Source: TMED109 sp015660425
GTDB lineage: Bacteria; Pseudomonadota; Alphaproteobacteria; TMED109
Length of the DNA: 43,349 nucleotides
Assembly (NCBI GenBank): GCA_029936295.1
Contig: JAPYTH010000014.1
Coordinates: 1 to 43,349, forward strand
Direction of reading: 5' to 3'
Position 1 is the first letter of the stretch. Every line of letters starts with the position of its first letter. The translations under genes and the position numbers were made by a program. The notes under the pieces are model-generated. The model saw only the letters and a list, made by a program, of their open reading frames with translations. It was not told where the DNA came from and ran no database searches. Below are positions 16,585 through 26,031 of this stretch, piece by piece.

Positions 16585-18795
16585 TTATAAGAAATTATAA
16601 GGATCTATATCAATTTTAATTCTAATAACCTTATCAATCTTTATATTTAAAAGCCATTCTTTAATAAAAGCCTGGATGCGAACATCACCTTTACCTTTAA
16701 TAAGAAAGCGATATCTATACAAACCACGTAATTTAGCTATTGGTGCAGGAGCAGGACCCAATATATCGATCCGATCCTTATCTTTATGAATCTTTGGTGC
16801 TTTGGAAGATAAATTTTTAACAAATTGTTCTAAGATGTCTAAATTAGAAGACTGTATTATTAATGAACCCAAACGACCATATGGAGGCAAACTTCTATCT
16901 TTTCTACCATCTGCCTCAACTTTTATAAAATTTTTAATACTTCCTGTTTGCATTGCTTCCATTACTGTATGCTTTGGATCATAACTTTGAATGTACGCAT
17001 AACCTTTTTTCTTTTCTCGTCCAGCCCTTCCTGTTAATTGTGTTAGCATTTGAAATGTTCTCTCTGATGCCCTCAAGTCCCCGCCTGACAGACCTATGTC
17101 CGCATCAATTGCTATAACCGTTGTTAAATTAGGAAAATGATGCCCTTTTGCTACTAATTGTGTGCCTACAATTATATCAACGTTACCTAAAGCTATAGTA
17201 TTAAAAATATTTTCTGTTTTTGAAGAATTATCTAACGTGTCACTAGCTATCATTTCTAACCTAGCTTTAGGAAAAAGTTCTTTTGCTTCTGCTGCTAACC
17301 TTTCCACTCCTGGCCCACATGGAGCAAATTCTTTTTTAGATTTACAATTAGGGCATTCATCTTCAATATCTTCTTTATATCCACAATAATGACATAACAT
17401 TTTATTAATTACTTTATGATTTACTAACCAAGAAGAGCAGTTAATACACTGAAATCTATAACCACATGATCTACATAAAGTTAATGGGGCGTATCCTCGT
17501 CTATTTATATATAAAAGAACTTGTTCTTTATCGTTTAAAGCTTTTTTTATAGCTTCCTTAGATTCATGAGCAATCCATTGATTCGTTGATAATTTTTCTT
17601 TTCGCATATCTATAATTTTTATTCGTGGCATTACTGCAGAACCAAAACGTTCTGGTAATTCAATTCTATTATATTTTCCTATATTTGCATTGTGAACTGA
17701 TTCTAAAGATGGTGTAGCTGAAGCTAAAATAACTTTTGAATTAGATAAATTTCCTCTTACTACAGCCATGTCTCTAGCATTATAAATAATACCATCTTCC
17801 TGCTTGTATGAAGAATCATGTTCTTCATCTACAACTATTAAAGACAAACTAGAAAAAGGCATAAAAAGCGCACTTCTTGCACCAATTACAACTTTTATTT
17901 CTCCTTTTATAACTTTTTGCCAAGTTTTACGCTTCTCTTTATTAGATATTTCTGAATGCCATATAGCTGGCATAAAATTAAAACGTTTCTCGAAACGATC
18001 AATAAACTGTTTGCTTAAAGCAATTTCTGGTAAAAGCACTAAGCTTTGCCTTCCTCGCTTAATTTCGTCTGAAATTAACTCTAGATATATTTCAGTTTTT
18101 CCAGAACCCGTAACACCATCTAGAAGAAAAACATTATTATTATTCTTAGAAGCTATGCTTTTGATCTTCTTTATAGCTTCTAACTGGTGTTGATTTAGTT
18201 TAGGAGTATTTTCTTTTATAATTTTATTATGTTTTATTTCATTATCGCTATCAATTACCAAAACTTGATCAAATATAAGTTTCTTTATAACACCATAACT
18301 AACTTTTACTTCTCTACTACATTCGCTTAGTGTCAAACTAGGATTCTTTTTTAAATGCTCTAATACTTTTTTACCTAAAACTGTTGTTGCAATATTAGAT
18401 TTATTATTAATTTTAAGAATCGCCCTATCTTTTACTGGACTTATAAAATTTACGGCGGGTATTACCATTTTTAAAACTTGTGATATATCACACATATACC
18501 AATCAGATAGCCAATAACAAAAGTTTAATAACTCGCTAGAGATTAAAGATAATTTGTATATTTCTATTATATCTTTCAATTTATATTGAGGAAAATTATT
18601 AGAGCCTTTGGCTATTACTATGCCTAAATATATATTTTTTCTTAAAGGGACCGAAACAACTTGCCCAATATCAATGCTACCCTTTATTTTGTAATCATAA
18701 ATACCTTTGCCAGGAGAAATAATAATTACCTGACACGAATTTTTTAGTTGTTTATCTGCATTTTTAATAAAAATAGCTTTATCCTTTGAATTCAT
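16585..18795 (-). CDS. priA: Primosomal protein N', replication-restart helicase
   Basis: A 736-residue superfamily-2 DNA helicase that reloads the replisome at broken or stalled forks. Seen: an N-terminal fork-binding domain with VVSVPLRKNIYLGIV, Walker A GVTGSGKT (227-234), Walker B VVDEEHD, ASATPSLES, the zinc-binding insert with eight Cys (CRSCGY, CINCS, CHYCGY, CPNCKS), GTQLVAKGHHFPNL, and TQLTGRAGREKKKGY (motif VI). All helicase motifs are intact. It is divergent from the transaldolase gene across 82 nt and lies upstream of atpH on the same strand, a common alphaproteobacterial neighbourhood. Confidence 0.96.
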   Translation of the reverse strand: MNSKDKAIFIKNADKQLKNSCQVIIISPGKGIYDYKIKGSIDIGQVVSVPLRKNIYLGIVIAKGSNNFPQYKLKDIIEIYKLSLISSELLNFCYWLSDWYMCDISQVLKMVIPAVNFISPVKDRAILKINNKSNIATTVLGKKVLEHLKKNPSLTLSECSREVKVSYGVIKKLIFDQVLVIDSDNEIKHNKIIKENTPKLNQHQLEAIKKIKSIASKNNNNVFLLDGVTGSGKTEIYLELISDEIKRGRQSLVLLPEIALSKQFIDRFEKRFNFMPAIWHSEISNKEKRKTWQKVIKGEIKVVIGARSALFMPFSSLSLIVVDEEHDSSYKQEDGIIYNARDMAVVRGNLSNSKVILASATPSLESVHNANIGKYNRIELPERFGSAVMPRIKIIDMRKEKLSTNQWIAHESKEAIKKALNDKEQVLLYINRRGYAPLTLCRSCGYRFQCINCSSWLVNHKVINKMLCHYCGYKEDIEDECPNCKSKKEFAPCGPGVERLAAEAKELFPKARLEMIASDTLDNSSKTENIFNTIALGNVDIIVGTQLVAKGHHFPNLTTVIAIDADIGLSGGDLRASERTFQMLTQLTGRAGREKKKGYAYIQSYDPKHTVMEAMQTGSIKNFIKVEADGRKDRSLPPYGRLGSLIIQSSNLDILEQFVKNLSSKAPKIHKDKDRIDILGPAPAPIAKLRGLYRYRFLIKGKGDVRIQAFIKEWLLNIKIDKVIRIKIDIDPYNFL

Positions 18796-18866
18796 TAAAT
18801 CATAGGTTTTAATTTTACTATATTTAAACTATAAATATTACATTATATAAATTTATATTATTTACT

Positions 18867-18872
18867 AGGAGG
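18867..18872 (+). promoter_or_regulatory. Consensus Shine-Dalgarno fixing the TTG start of the transaldolase gene
   Basis: AGGAGG sits 5 nt before the TTG at 18878. It is among the strongest ribosome sites in the window, and it decides for the non-ATG start because the family N-terminus (MKFFIDTAD) begins exactly there. Confidence 0.85.
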
Positions 18873-18877
18873 TTAAA

Positions 18878-19534
18878 TTGAAGTTTTTTATTGATACAGC
18901 AGATGTTTCTGAAATTAAAGAGCTATCATCAAGTGGTTTTTTAGATGGTGTAACAACTAACCCTTCTCTGATTAAGAAATCTGGTAGAAATATAAATGAA
19001 GTTATTGCTGAAATTTGTGATATCGTCCCAGGGCCAGTATCTGCAGAGGTGACTGCAACTACCTATGAAGAAATGCTAAAAGAAGCAGAAGTATTAAAGG
19101 AGATAGCAAAAAATGTGACTATAAAAGTTCCATTAACTTGGGACGGGCTTAAAGCCTGTCGCACATTACGTAATGATGACGTTTTAGTAAATGTAACATT
19201 ATGTTTTTCTGCTAGCCAAGCTCTTTTAGCTGCAAAAGCAGGAGCCACATTTATATCTCCTTTTGTGGGCCGGTTAGATGATATTGGGTTAAATGGAATG
19301 GATCTTATTTCCGATATATGTGAAATGTATTCAAACTATCCTAATTTAAATACTGAAGTACTTGTAGCAAGTATCAGAAACCCAAATCATGTAATTGATG
19401 CAGCAAAAATTGGTGCAGACGTTGTAACACTTCCTCCTAATGTATTAAAACAATTAATCAGTCATCCTTTAACTGATAATGGATTAAAAGCATTTTTAGA
19501 TGATTGGAAAATGACGGGGCAAAGTATAGCTTAG
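18878..19534 (+). CDS. tal: Transaldolase / fructose-6-phosphate aldolase (small type)
   Basis: A 218-residue small transaldolase of the TalC/FSA branch that exchanges dihydroxyacetone units between sugar phosphates in the non-oxidative pentose-phosphate pathway. Seen: FFIDTADVSEIKEL, GVTTNPSLI, the Schiff-base Lys83 in NVTIKVPLTWDG, and SPFVGRLDDIG. The start is TTG with an AGGAGG five nt upstream. Genes of this length annotated as transaldolase or FSA in alphaproteobacteria cannot be separated by motif alone, so which reaction dominates is open. Divergent from priA; xerC begins 5 nt downstream. Confidence 0.93.
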   Translation: MKFFIDTADVSEIKELSSSGFLDGVTTNPSLIKKSGRNINEVIAEICDIVPGPVSAEVTATTYEEMLKEAEVLKEIAKNVTIKVPLTWDGLKACRTLRNDDVLVNVTLCFSASQALLAAKAGATFISPFVGRLDDIGLNGMDLISDICEMYSNYPNLNTEVLVASIRNPNHVIDAAKIGADVVTLPPNVLKQLISHPLTDNGLKAFLDDWKMTGQSIA

Positions 19535-19539
19535 AACAA

Positions 19540-20484
19540 ATGCATAAAGAAAAATATATAGATAATAATATATTTAGTAATAAAAAAGTTTCCTATTTAT
19601 GTAATCAATGGTTACTTTATATCAAAAAAGAACAATTACTTAGTTTAAACACTTATAACGCCTATAACATAGATCTTAAATATTTTTTAAAATTTCTAAA
19701 TGACCATTATGGCAATATAGTTTCTATTAAAAATTTAGAAGACTTAACATTAAGAGATTTTAGATCTTGGTTATCATCTCAAAAAATAAAAAATAATAAT
19801 TTATCTCCTAAAAGTCAGGCTAGATCTAAAGCTGCCATGAAATCATTCTTTAAGTTTTTAAACAAAAATAACTATATAAAAAATACTGCTATTTTTAATC
19901 TACAACCTGCAAAAATTAATAAGCAAATTCCTCGTCCTTTATCATTTAAGGAAGTTATAGACGTAATAAATATATCAGGAGAAAAAAATGATTGGACAGG
20001 ATTAAGAGATAAAACTCTTTTTACCTTAATTTATGCAGCAGGATTAAGAATTAGTGAAGCTCTTCAGCTTAATAGAATAGATGTAAAAAATATGGATGTT
20101 ATAAGAATAACAGGAAAAGGTGGAAAAATAAGAGAAATTCCTTTAATAGAATCTGCAAAACTAGCAATTGAAGAATTATTAAAGGTAAATGATAATACAG
20201 AAATGAGCTCTCCATTATTTTTAGGCTTAAAAGGGAAAAGACTGAGCTCTCGTCAAGTACAAAAAACTATAGAAAAAATAAGAAATAGACTTTCTTTGCC
20301 AAAAACTGTAACCCCTCATGCTCTTAGACATAGCTTTGCAACTCACCTACTAGAAAAGGGGGTTGACCTTAGAACTCTTCAAGAGTTACTAGGACACAGT
20401 AGCTTGTCTACTACACAAGGGTATACTGCGGTGTCCACGCAAACCATTAGGAAAGTGCATAAATTGGCCCATCCTAGAAAATAA
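19540..20484 (+). CDS. xerC: Tyrosine recombinase XerC
   Basis: A 314-residue tyrosine recombinase for chromosome-dimer resolution at dif. The N-terminal SAM-like core-binding domain (about 15-110) is followed by the catalytic domain with all expected residues: Arg170 (AAGLRISEAL), Lys193 (GKGGKIREIPL), His260 and Arg263 (HALRHSFATHL), His286 (LLGHSSLSTTQGY) and Tyr295. I chose the ATG at 19540 over the TTG at 19504, because the latter lies inside the transaldolase gene and adds only an unconserved lead. The full set of catalytic residues and the housekeeping context make XerC more likely than a phage or integron integrase. It ends 5 nt from the convergent lpd gene. Confidence 0.93.
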   Translation: MHKEKYIDNNIFSNKKVSYLCNQWLLYIKKEQLLSLNTYNAYNIDLKYFLKFLNDHYGNIVSIKNLEDLTLRDFRSWLSSQKIKNNNLSPKSQARSKAAMKSFFKFLNKNNYIKNTAIFNLQPAKINKQIPRPLSFKEVIDVINISGEKNDWTGLRDKTLFTLIYAAGLRISEALQLNRIDVKNMDVIRITGKGGKIREIPLIESAKLAIEELLKVNDNTEMSSPLFLGLKGKRLSSRQVQKTIEKIRNRLSLPKTVTPHALRHSFATHLLEKGVDLRTLQELLGHSSLSTTQGYTAVSTQTIRKVHKLAHPRK

Positions 20485-20489
20485 TCTTA

Positions 20490-21881
20490 TTATGAATGAA
20501 TAGTTTGTCCATAGGCAGCTAAACTTGCTGCTTCTTTAATAGATTCTGACAACGTAGGATGAGCATGGCAAATTAATGCTAAATCTTCAGCCGTTGCACC
20601 CATTTCAATAGAAACAACAAATTCACCAATCATTTCTCCAGCATGATTACCTATAATATGTGCACCAAGAATTTTATCTGATCCGAAATGAGAATATACT
20701 TTAATCATTCCTGTTGTATTTCCAGAAACCTTACTTCTAGAATTAGAAGAAAACTGAAACTTTCCAACTTTATAATTAATTTTATATTTATCAAGCTCCT
20801 GTTGAGTTTTACCAACCCAAGCTACTTCAGGACTAGTATATACTACCGAAGGAATAGCATCATAATTAACTTGACCGTTTTTACCTGTAATAATGTCAAT
20901 GACGACTTGACCTTCCATACTAGCTTTGTGGGCTAACATAGGACCTTCTATTACATCGCCAATTGCATATATTCCATCTATAGATGTTTTATAAAAATGA
21001 TTTACTACTATATGACCTTTATCAGTAATTTTTATACCTACTTCTTCTAACCCCAAACCATCGGTCTTTGGCATACGACCTACAGCCAAAAGAGCTTTGT
21101 CAAAAACAAGCTTGCTTTCTTTCTTATCTTTTATAGATTTAACATTTAAATGTACTTTATTACTCCTAATTTCCGCTTTAGTAACCTCTGATGAAAGTAA
21201 AAAATTAATACCTTGTTTTTTTAATTCATTATGAAAAGTATTTGCTATATCTAAATCCATAGAAGGTACTATAGTATTTGCATATTCAATTACAGTAACT
21301 TCAGAACCTAATCTGTTCCATACTGATCCTAACTCCAAACCAATATATCCTGCTCCTATAACCGCTAATTTTTTTGGAATTTTCTTAAAATTTAAAGCAC
21401 CAGTCGATGATACTATTACCTCTTCATCTATTTCTATATTTTTAAGCTGCGTAGAATAAGAACCTGAAGCAATTATAATATTTTTTGCCTTATATCTTTT
21501 TTCATTTACCTTAACTATTTTATCTTTCTCTAGAGATGCCAAACCAACGATATGTTGAATTTTATTTTTTTTAAATAGAAATTCAACGCCATTAGTTAAC
21601 TTACTAATAGCTTCTTCTTTCCCTTCCATCATTTTAGAAAGATTAAACTTTGGCACATTAATTTCAATACCATGATGATGCATCTCATCTGTAACGTTCT
21701 GATATAATTCAGAAGAATACAATAATCTTTTAGAAGGAATACATCCTACATTTAAACAGGTGCCACCTAAATTTTTTCTTTTATCAATACAAGCTACTTT
21801 TAATCCTGATTGTGCAGCAGCAATAGCAGCAACATATCCACCAGGTCCTCCGCCTATAACAATTAAATCATAAGTTTCCAT
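20490..21881 (-). CDS. lpd: Dihydrolipoyl dehydrogenase (E3 of 2-oxoglutarate dehydrogenase)
   Basis: A 463-residue flavoprotein disulfide reductase that reoxidises dihydrolipoamide with NAD. Seen: the N-terminal FAD motif GGGPGGYVAAI, the redox pair Cys42 and Cys47 in GGTCLNVGC, the NAD motif VIGAGYIGLELG, the second FAD contact GIYAIGDV, and the C-terminal His441/Glu446 pair in HAHPTLSE. It is the last gene of the suc block and overlaps the end of sucB by a single base, so it is probably the E3 dedicated to the 2-oxoglutarate complex. Convergent with xerC, 5 nt apart. Confidence 0.96.
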   Translation of the reverse strand: METYDLIVIGGGPGGYVAAIAAAQSGLKVACIDKRKNLGGTCLNVGCIPSKRLLYSSELYQNVTDEMHHHGIEINVPKFNLSKMMEGKEEAISKLTNGVEFLFKKNKIQHIVGLASLEKDKIVKVNEKRYKAKNIIIASGSYSTQLKNIEIDEEVIVSSTGALNFKKIPKKLAVIGAGYIGLELGSVWNRLGSEVTVIEYANTIVPSMDLDIANTFHNELKKQGINFLLSSEVTKAEIRSNKVHLNVKSIKDKKESKLVFDKALLAVGRMPKTDGLGLEEVGIKITDKGHIVVNHFYKTSIDGIYAIGDVIEGPMLAHKASMEGQVVIDIITGKNGQVNYDAIPSVVYTSPEVAWVGKTQQELDKYKINYKVGKFQFSSNSRSKVSGNTTGMIKVYSHFGSDKILGAHIIGNHAGEMIGEFVVSIEMGATAEDLALICHAHPTLSESIKEAASLAAYGQTIHS

Positions 21882-23110
21882 TATGAGCCTATTAACATTC
21901 TTGCTGGCTCTTCTATAAACTCCTTCACTTTTACCAAAAATGATACAGCTTCTTTTCCAGAAACAGCTCTATGATCATAAGTTAAGGCTATATACATCAT
22001 AGATTTTATTTTTATTTCACCGTTTTCAACTATGGCCCTATCTTTAATTTGATGTAGGCCAAGTATTGCCGCCTGAGGAGGATTTATAATAGGAGTAGAC
22101 ATCATTGACCCATATACCCCTCCATTGGTAATCGTAAAAGTAGCACCACTCATTTGAGCAGTAGTTATTGAACCGTTCTTAGCTTCTACACCAAAATCAT
22201 AAATTTCTTTTTCAATATCTGAAAATGATTTTGAATCTACTGTTCTTATTACTGGAACTAATAAACCTTGGGGAGCCCCTAATGCTATACCTAGGTCAAT
22301 ATGGTTATGATATATAATATCATTGCCATCTATTTCTGAATTAATAATAGGCATTTCTTTCAAAGCAAACGAAACAGCAGTGCAAAAAAAAGACATAAAT
22401 CCTAGTTTAACACTAAACTTCTTCTCAAAATTATTCTTATTGCTTGTTCTAATTTTAATTACTTTTGACATGTCAACTTCATTAAATGTTGTTAACATAG
22501 CAGCCGTATTTTGAGCTGATTTTAGTCTTTTTGCCATCGTCCTCTGTAGCCTTGTCATAGGAACTCTAGTAGATTTATTAGTGCTGGATTGCACTGTATT
22601 ACTTAATCCATCAAACTCATTATCCTGCTTAGCATAAATATCTTTTCTTCTCTGACTAGGAGATAAATTTTTTCCTCCTATAAACTCTTGTAAATCATTT
22701 TTAGTAATTTTATTGCCCGCGCCTGACCTTTTAACCTCTATAGCTGATACTGTTTCTGGAATCATAATTNNNNNNNNNNNNNNNNNNNNNNNNNNNNNNN
22801 NNNNNNNNNNNNNNNNNNNNNNNNNNNNNNNNNNNNNNNNNNNNNNNNNNNNNNNNNNNNNNNNNNNNNCTTTCTTTTTCCCTTGTATAAATTCAGCTAA
22901 TTCTGCACCAATTTCTACATCTTGTCCTGCTTCAAAATATATTTCAGATAATGTTCCATCAGACAGGGCATATATTTCTAAGGTTGCTTTGTCAGTCTCT
23001 AACTCCACTAAAACTTCATCCTTAGAAACAACAGCACCTTTTTTCTTTAACCATTTAGCCACGGTAGCTTCAGTTATAGACTCACCCAAAGAAGGAACAA
23101 GAATTTTCAT
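21881..23110 (-). CDS. sucB: Dihydrolipoyllysine succinyltransferase, E2 of 2-oxoglutarate dehydrogenase (linker lost in gap)
   Basis: E2 of the 2-oxoglutarate dehydrogenase complex. An N-terminal lipoyl domain (residues 1 to about 80) carries the lipoylated Lys41 in ELETDKATLEI. The 100-N run at 22770-22869 then removes the linker and the start of the E3/E1-binding domain, which resumes at about IEVKRSGAGNKITKNDL. The catalytic acyltransferase domain follows (RVPMTRLQRTMAKRL, TFTITNGGVYGSMMSTP). The active-site motif reads DHRAVSGKEA: the catalytic His is present, but the usual Asp of HxxxDG is Ser (codon 21959-21961). Neighbours sucA upstream and lpd downstream fix the identity as the succinyl rather than the acetyl form. 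Confidence 0.94.
   Translation of the reverse strand: MKILVPSLGESITEATVAKWLKKKGAVVSKDEVLVELETDKATLEIYALSDGTLSEIYFEAGQDVEIGAELAEFIQGKKKXXXXXXXXXXXXXXXXXXXXXXXXXXXXXXXXXXIMIPETVSAIEVKRSGAGNKITKNDLQEFIGGKNLSPSQRRKDIYAKQDNEFDGLSNTVQSSTNKSTRVPMTRLQRTMAKRLKSAQNTAAMLTTFNEVDMSKVIKIRTSNKNNFEKKFSVKLGFMSFFCTAVSFALKEMPIINSEIDGNDIIYHNHIDLGIALGAPQGLLVPVIRTVDSKSFSDIEKEIYDFGVEAKNGSITTAQMSGATFTITNGGVYGSMMSTPIINPPQAAILGLHQIKDRAIVENGEIKIKSMMYIALTYDHRAVSGKEAVSFLVKVKEFIEEPARMLIGS
22770..22869. other. Assembly gap, 100 N, inside sucB linker
   Basis: Exactly 100 N. The missing part is the low-complexity inter-domain linker and the start of the peripheral-subunit-binding domain. The flanks do not overlap, so the true length is unknown; the frame happens to continue across 100. 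Confidence 0.99.
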
Positions 23111-23140
23111 TTAAATAACCCTAACTTTTTTATATTGCAT

Positions 23141-26008
23141 TTAATTTAATACTTTCTTTTTTGTACCTTTAGTTATTTTCTTATGAACTATATCAATATT
23201 ATTTCCTAATAAAGCTTTATATATTAACTCATTCTGTTCTTGAACGTGACGGCTAAACAGGCCGGTAGCTGTGGAAGCCTGAGCTTCCCTACCGGCATAA
23301 GACAATCTATTTTGTTTCGATCCTACTTTAATCATAACTTCTTCTATTAACGGATTAATATAAGCCCAAGCCCCCATATTCTTTGGTTCTTCCTGACACC
23401 AAATTATTGTAACATTATTAAAACTTTTTAATTCTCTTATTACTGCATCCTCTGGAAAAGGGTAGAGTTGTTCTATTCTTATTAGTCTAATATTTGATAA
23501 CCCTTTTTCTTCTCTTGTCTTTATCAAATCATAAAAAATTTTACCCGAGCATAATACTACTCTATCTACTTTATCATTATTAGATAATTTTTTTGGATCT
23601 GGTAATACTCGGTGAAACCATGAACCTTCTATCATATCTGATATTTCTGATACCGCATGTTTATTTCTTAATAGTGACTTTGGAGTAAATATAATAACTG
23701 GTTTTCTGAAAGATCTATGCATCTGACGTCTTAAAACATGAAAGTAATTTGCCGGTGTTGTACAATTTACTACCTGTAAATTATCTTCCGCACAAAGTTG
23801 TAAAAACCTTTCCATTCTTGCTGAAGAATGTTCAGGACCCTGCCCTTCATATCCATGCGGTAATAATAAAGTTAATCCGGACATCCTTAACCACTTACTT
23901 TCACCAGATGAAATAAATTGATCAATTATAACTTGTGCACCATTTGCAAAATCTCCAAATTGCGCTTCCCAAATTACTAATGCATTGGGCTCAGCAAGAG
24001 AATATCCATATTCAAAACCTAAAACAGATGCTTCGGACAAAGGACTATCTACTATTTCAAATATAGCTTGATCCTGAGAAATATTATTAAGCAAAACTAT
24101 CTTATTCTCATTATCTTGATCCACTAATACCGCATGTCTCTGAGAGAAGGTTCCTCTACCTGAATCTTGCCCCGTAAGACGAATTTTTACTCCTTCTACT
24201 AATAAACTTCCTAAAGCCATTGCTTCCGCAGAAGACCAATCAATAGATGCTTTACCTTCATAGGAACTTTTCCTTTGGTCTAATAGTTTTTGCAACTTTC
24301 TATGGACATTAAAACTTTTGGGTATATTAGTTAGACCTCTCGCAACTAATTTAAAATGATCGATATTTATACTTGTATCGCCTCTTCTTTTACCCTTCTC
24401 TCTCGCTATATCTAAACCTTTCCAAACTCCACTAAACCAATCCGCTGTATCAGGTTTATAAGAACTCGCTTTTTCATATCCTTTTTCTAATCGAGCATGC
24501 CAATCAGTTACCAAACCTTCAGCTTCTTTTTTAGATATTAAATTTTGTTCTATAAGTTTTTTGCTATAAATTTCTCGAGTAGAGGGATGCTTTGAAATAG
24601 CCTTATACATATTAGGTTGCGTAAATGCAGGTTCATCCCCTTCATTGTGACCGTGCCGTCTGTAACAAAACATATCAATAACTATATCTTTATTAAATTT
24701 CTGACGAAATTCAATAGCTATTCTAGCTGCATGAACTACCGCTTCTGGATCATCTCCGTTTACATGAAAAATAGGTGCCTGTATCATAAGAGACACATCT
24801 GAACAATAAGGCCCTGATCTTGAATTTACAGGATTAGTAGTAAAGCCAATTTGATTATTTATAATAAAGTGAACAGTTCCACCAATTCTATAACCTTTGA
24901 GTTCAGATAAATCTAAAGTTTCTGGAACTAGTCCTTGTCCTGAAAATGCCGCATCTCCATGTATCAGCAGTGCCGCAACTTTACGGCGTCCCAAATCCTC
25001 TTTTTGGTCTTGTTTTGCTCTTACCTTCCCTACAACTACAGGATTTACAGCTTCTAAATGGGAAGGATTAGCTGTAAGAGATAAATGCACATTTTTACCA
25101 TCAAATATTCTATCTGATGAAGTACCTAAATGATATTTTACATCCCCCGCCCCTTGAATATTCTCAGGTTGAGAAGAGTTACCTTGAAATTCGGAAAAAA
25201 TAGCCTCAAAGGGTTTACCCATAAAGTTGGCTAAAACATTCAATCTTCCTCTATGAGCAGTACCTATAACAACTTCTTCTAAACCTAATTTACTTCCTCG
25301 TTTTAATATTTGCTCCAATGCCGGAATCATAGACTCTGCGCCTTCAAGGCCAAACCTCTTTGTGCCAGTATATTTTCTACCTAAAAACCTCTCAAAAATT
25401 TCTGCGGCTACCAATCTCTCTAATATTGCCTTCTTACCCATATCTGTAAAATCAGGCTGATTTAAAACATTTTCTAATGTTTTTTGTATCCACGCTTTTT
25501 GTTCAGGATCCTGTATATGCATAAACTGCACACCAATTGTTCCGCAATAAGTTGCTTTAAGATTTGCTATAATTTCTCTTAACGTAGCAGATTCTATGCC
25601 TAATACATTATCTATAAATATTAACCTATCCATATCTTTCTCTTCAAAGCCATAACTTTCCGGCTTAAGCTCAGGGTGCTCTTCAGATATTGTTAATTTT
25701 AAAGGATCTAAGTTTGCTTTTAAATGACCTCTAACTCTATAAGCCCTAATTAACATTAAGGCTCTTATAGAATCTAAAGTAGTAGACCTACTATCTTTGT
25801 CTCTAGATGTATTTGTATTTGGGGTATAAAATGAATTAGAACCATTCTTTAAAACAAAATCTTTTAAAAATAAAGATGCATTAGGAGTCAAGTCATCAAA
25901 TAATTCTTGCCAATCTAAATTTACGGAATTTTTGTCTTTAGTATAAGCAATATATAGTTGCTTTAATTCATTGAAACGAGTTTGTTTATTTAAAATCTTT
26001 GTTGACAA
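23141..26008 (-). CDS. sucA: 2-oxoglutarate dehydrogenase E1
   Basis: A 955-residue thiamine-diphosphate enzyme that decarboxylates 2-oxoglutarate and passes the succinyl group to SucB. Seen: the N-terminal YIAYTKDKNSVNLDW helix, RAYRVRGHLKANLDPL, His252 in GTAHRGRLNVL, the ThDP/Mg site GDAAFSGQG (351-359) with NNQIGFTT, and the C-terminal QEEPKNMGAWAY. Full length with no breaks. The start is TTG (26008); the next in-frame ATG falls about 85 codons in, inside conserved sequence, so TTG is required. It lies 23 nt after sucD and 30 nt before sucB. Confidence 0.97.
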   Translation of the reverse strand: MSTKILNKQTRFNELKQLYIAYTKDKNSVNLDWQELFDDLTPNASLFLKDFVLKNGSNSFYTPNTNTSRDKDSRSTTLDSIRALMLIRAYRVRGHLKANLDPLKLTISEEHPELKPESYGFEEKDMDRLIFIDNVLGIESATLREIIANLKATYCGTIGVQFMHIQDPEQKAWIQKTLENVLNQPDFTDMGKKAILERLVAAEIFERFLGRKYTGTKRFGLEGAESMIPALEQILKRGSKLGLEEVVIGTAHRGRLNVLANFMGKPFEAIFSEFQGNSSQPENIQGAGDVKYHLGTSSDRIFDGKNVHLSLTANPSHLEAVNPVVVGKVRAKQDQKEDLGRRKVAALLIHGDAAFSGQGLVPETLDLSELKGYRIGGTVHFIINNQIGFTTNPVNSRSGPYCSDVSLMIQAPIFHVNGDDPEAVVHAARIAIEFRQKFNKDIVIDMFCYRRHGHNEGDEPAFTQPNMYKAISKHPSTREIYSKKLIEQNLISKKEAEGLVTDWHARLEKGYEKASSYKPDTADWFSGVWKGLDIAREKGKRRGDTSINIDHFKLVARGLTNIPKSFNVHRKLQKLLDQRKSSYEGKASIDWSSAEAMALGSLLVEGVKIRLTGQDSGRGTFSQRHAVLVDQDNENKIVLLNNISQDQAIFEIVDSPLSEASVLGFEYGYSLAEPNALVIWEAQFGDFANGAQVIIDQFISSGESKWLRMSGLTLLLPHGYEGQGPEHSSARMERFLQLCAEDNLQVVNCTTPANYFHVLRRQMHRSFRKPVIIFTPKSLLRNKHAVSEISDMIEGSWFHRVLPDPKKLSNNDKVDRVVLCSGKIFYDLIKTREEKGLSNIRLIRIEQLYPFPEDAVIRELKSFNNVTIIWCQEEPKNMGAWAYINPLIEEVMIKVGSKQNRLSYAGREAQASTATGLFSRHVQEQNELIYKALLGNNIDIVHKKITKGTKKKVLN

Positions 26009-26031
26009 ATTTTATAAGTCCTTCTATTTGC

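Noticed and set aside
19504..19542. TTG start for xerC at 19504
   Set aside because: It lies within the transaldolase coding sequence and adds 12 unconserved residues; the ATG at 19540 directly follows the transaldolase stop.
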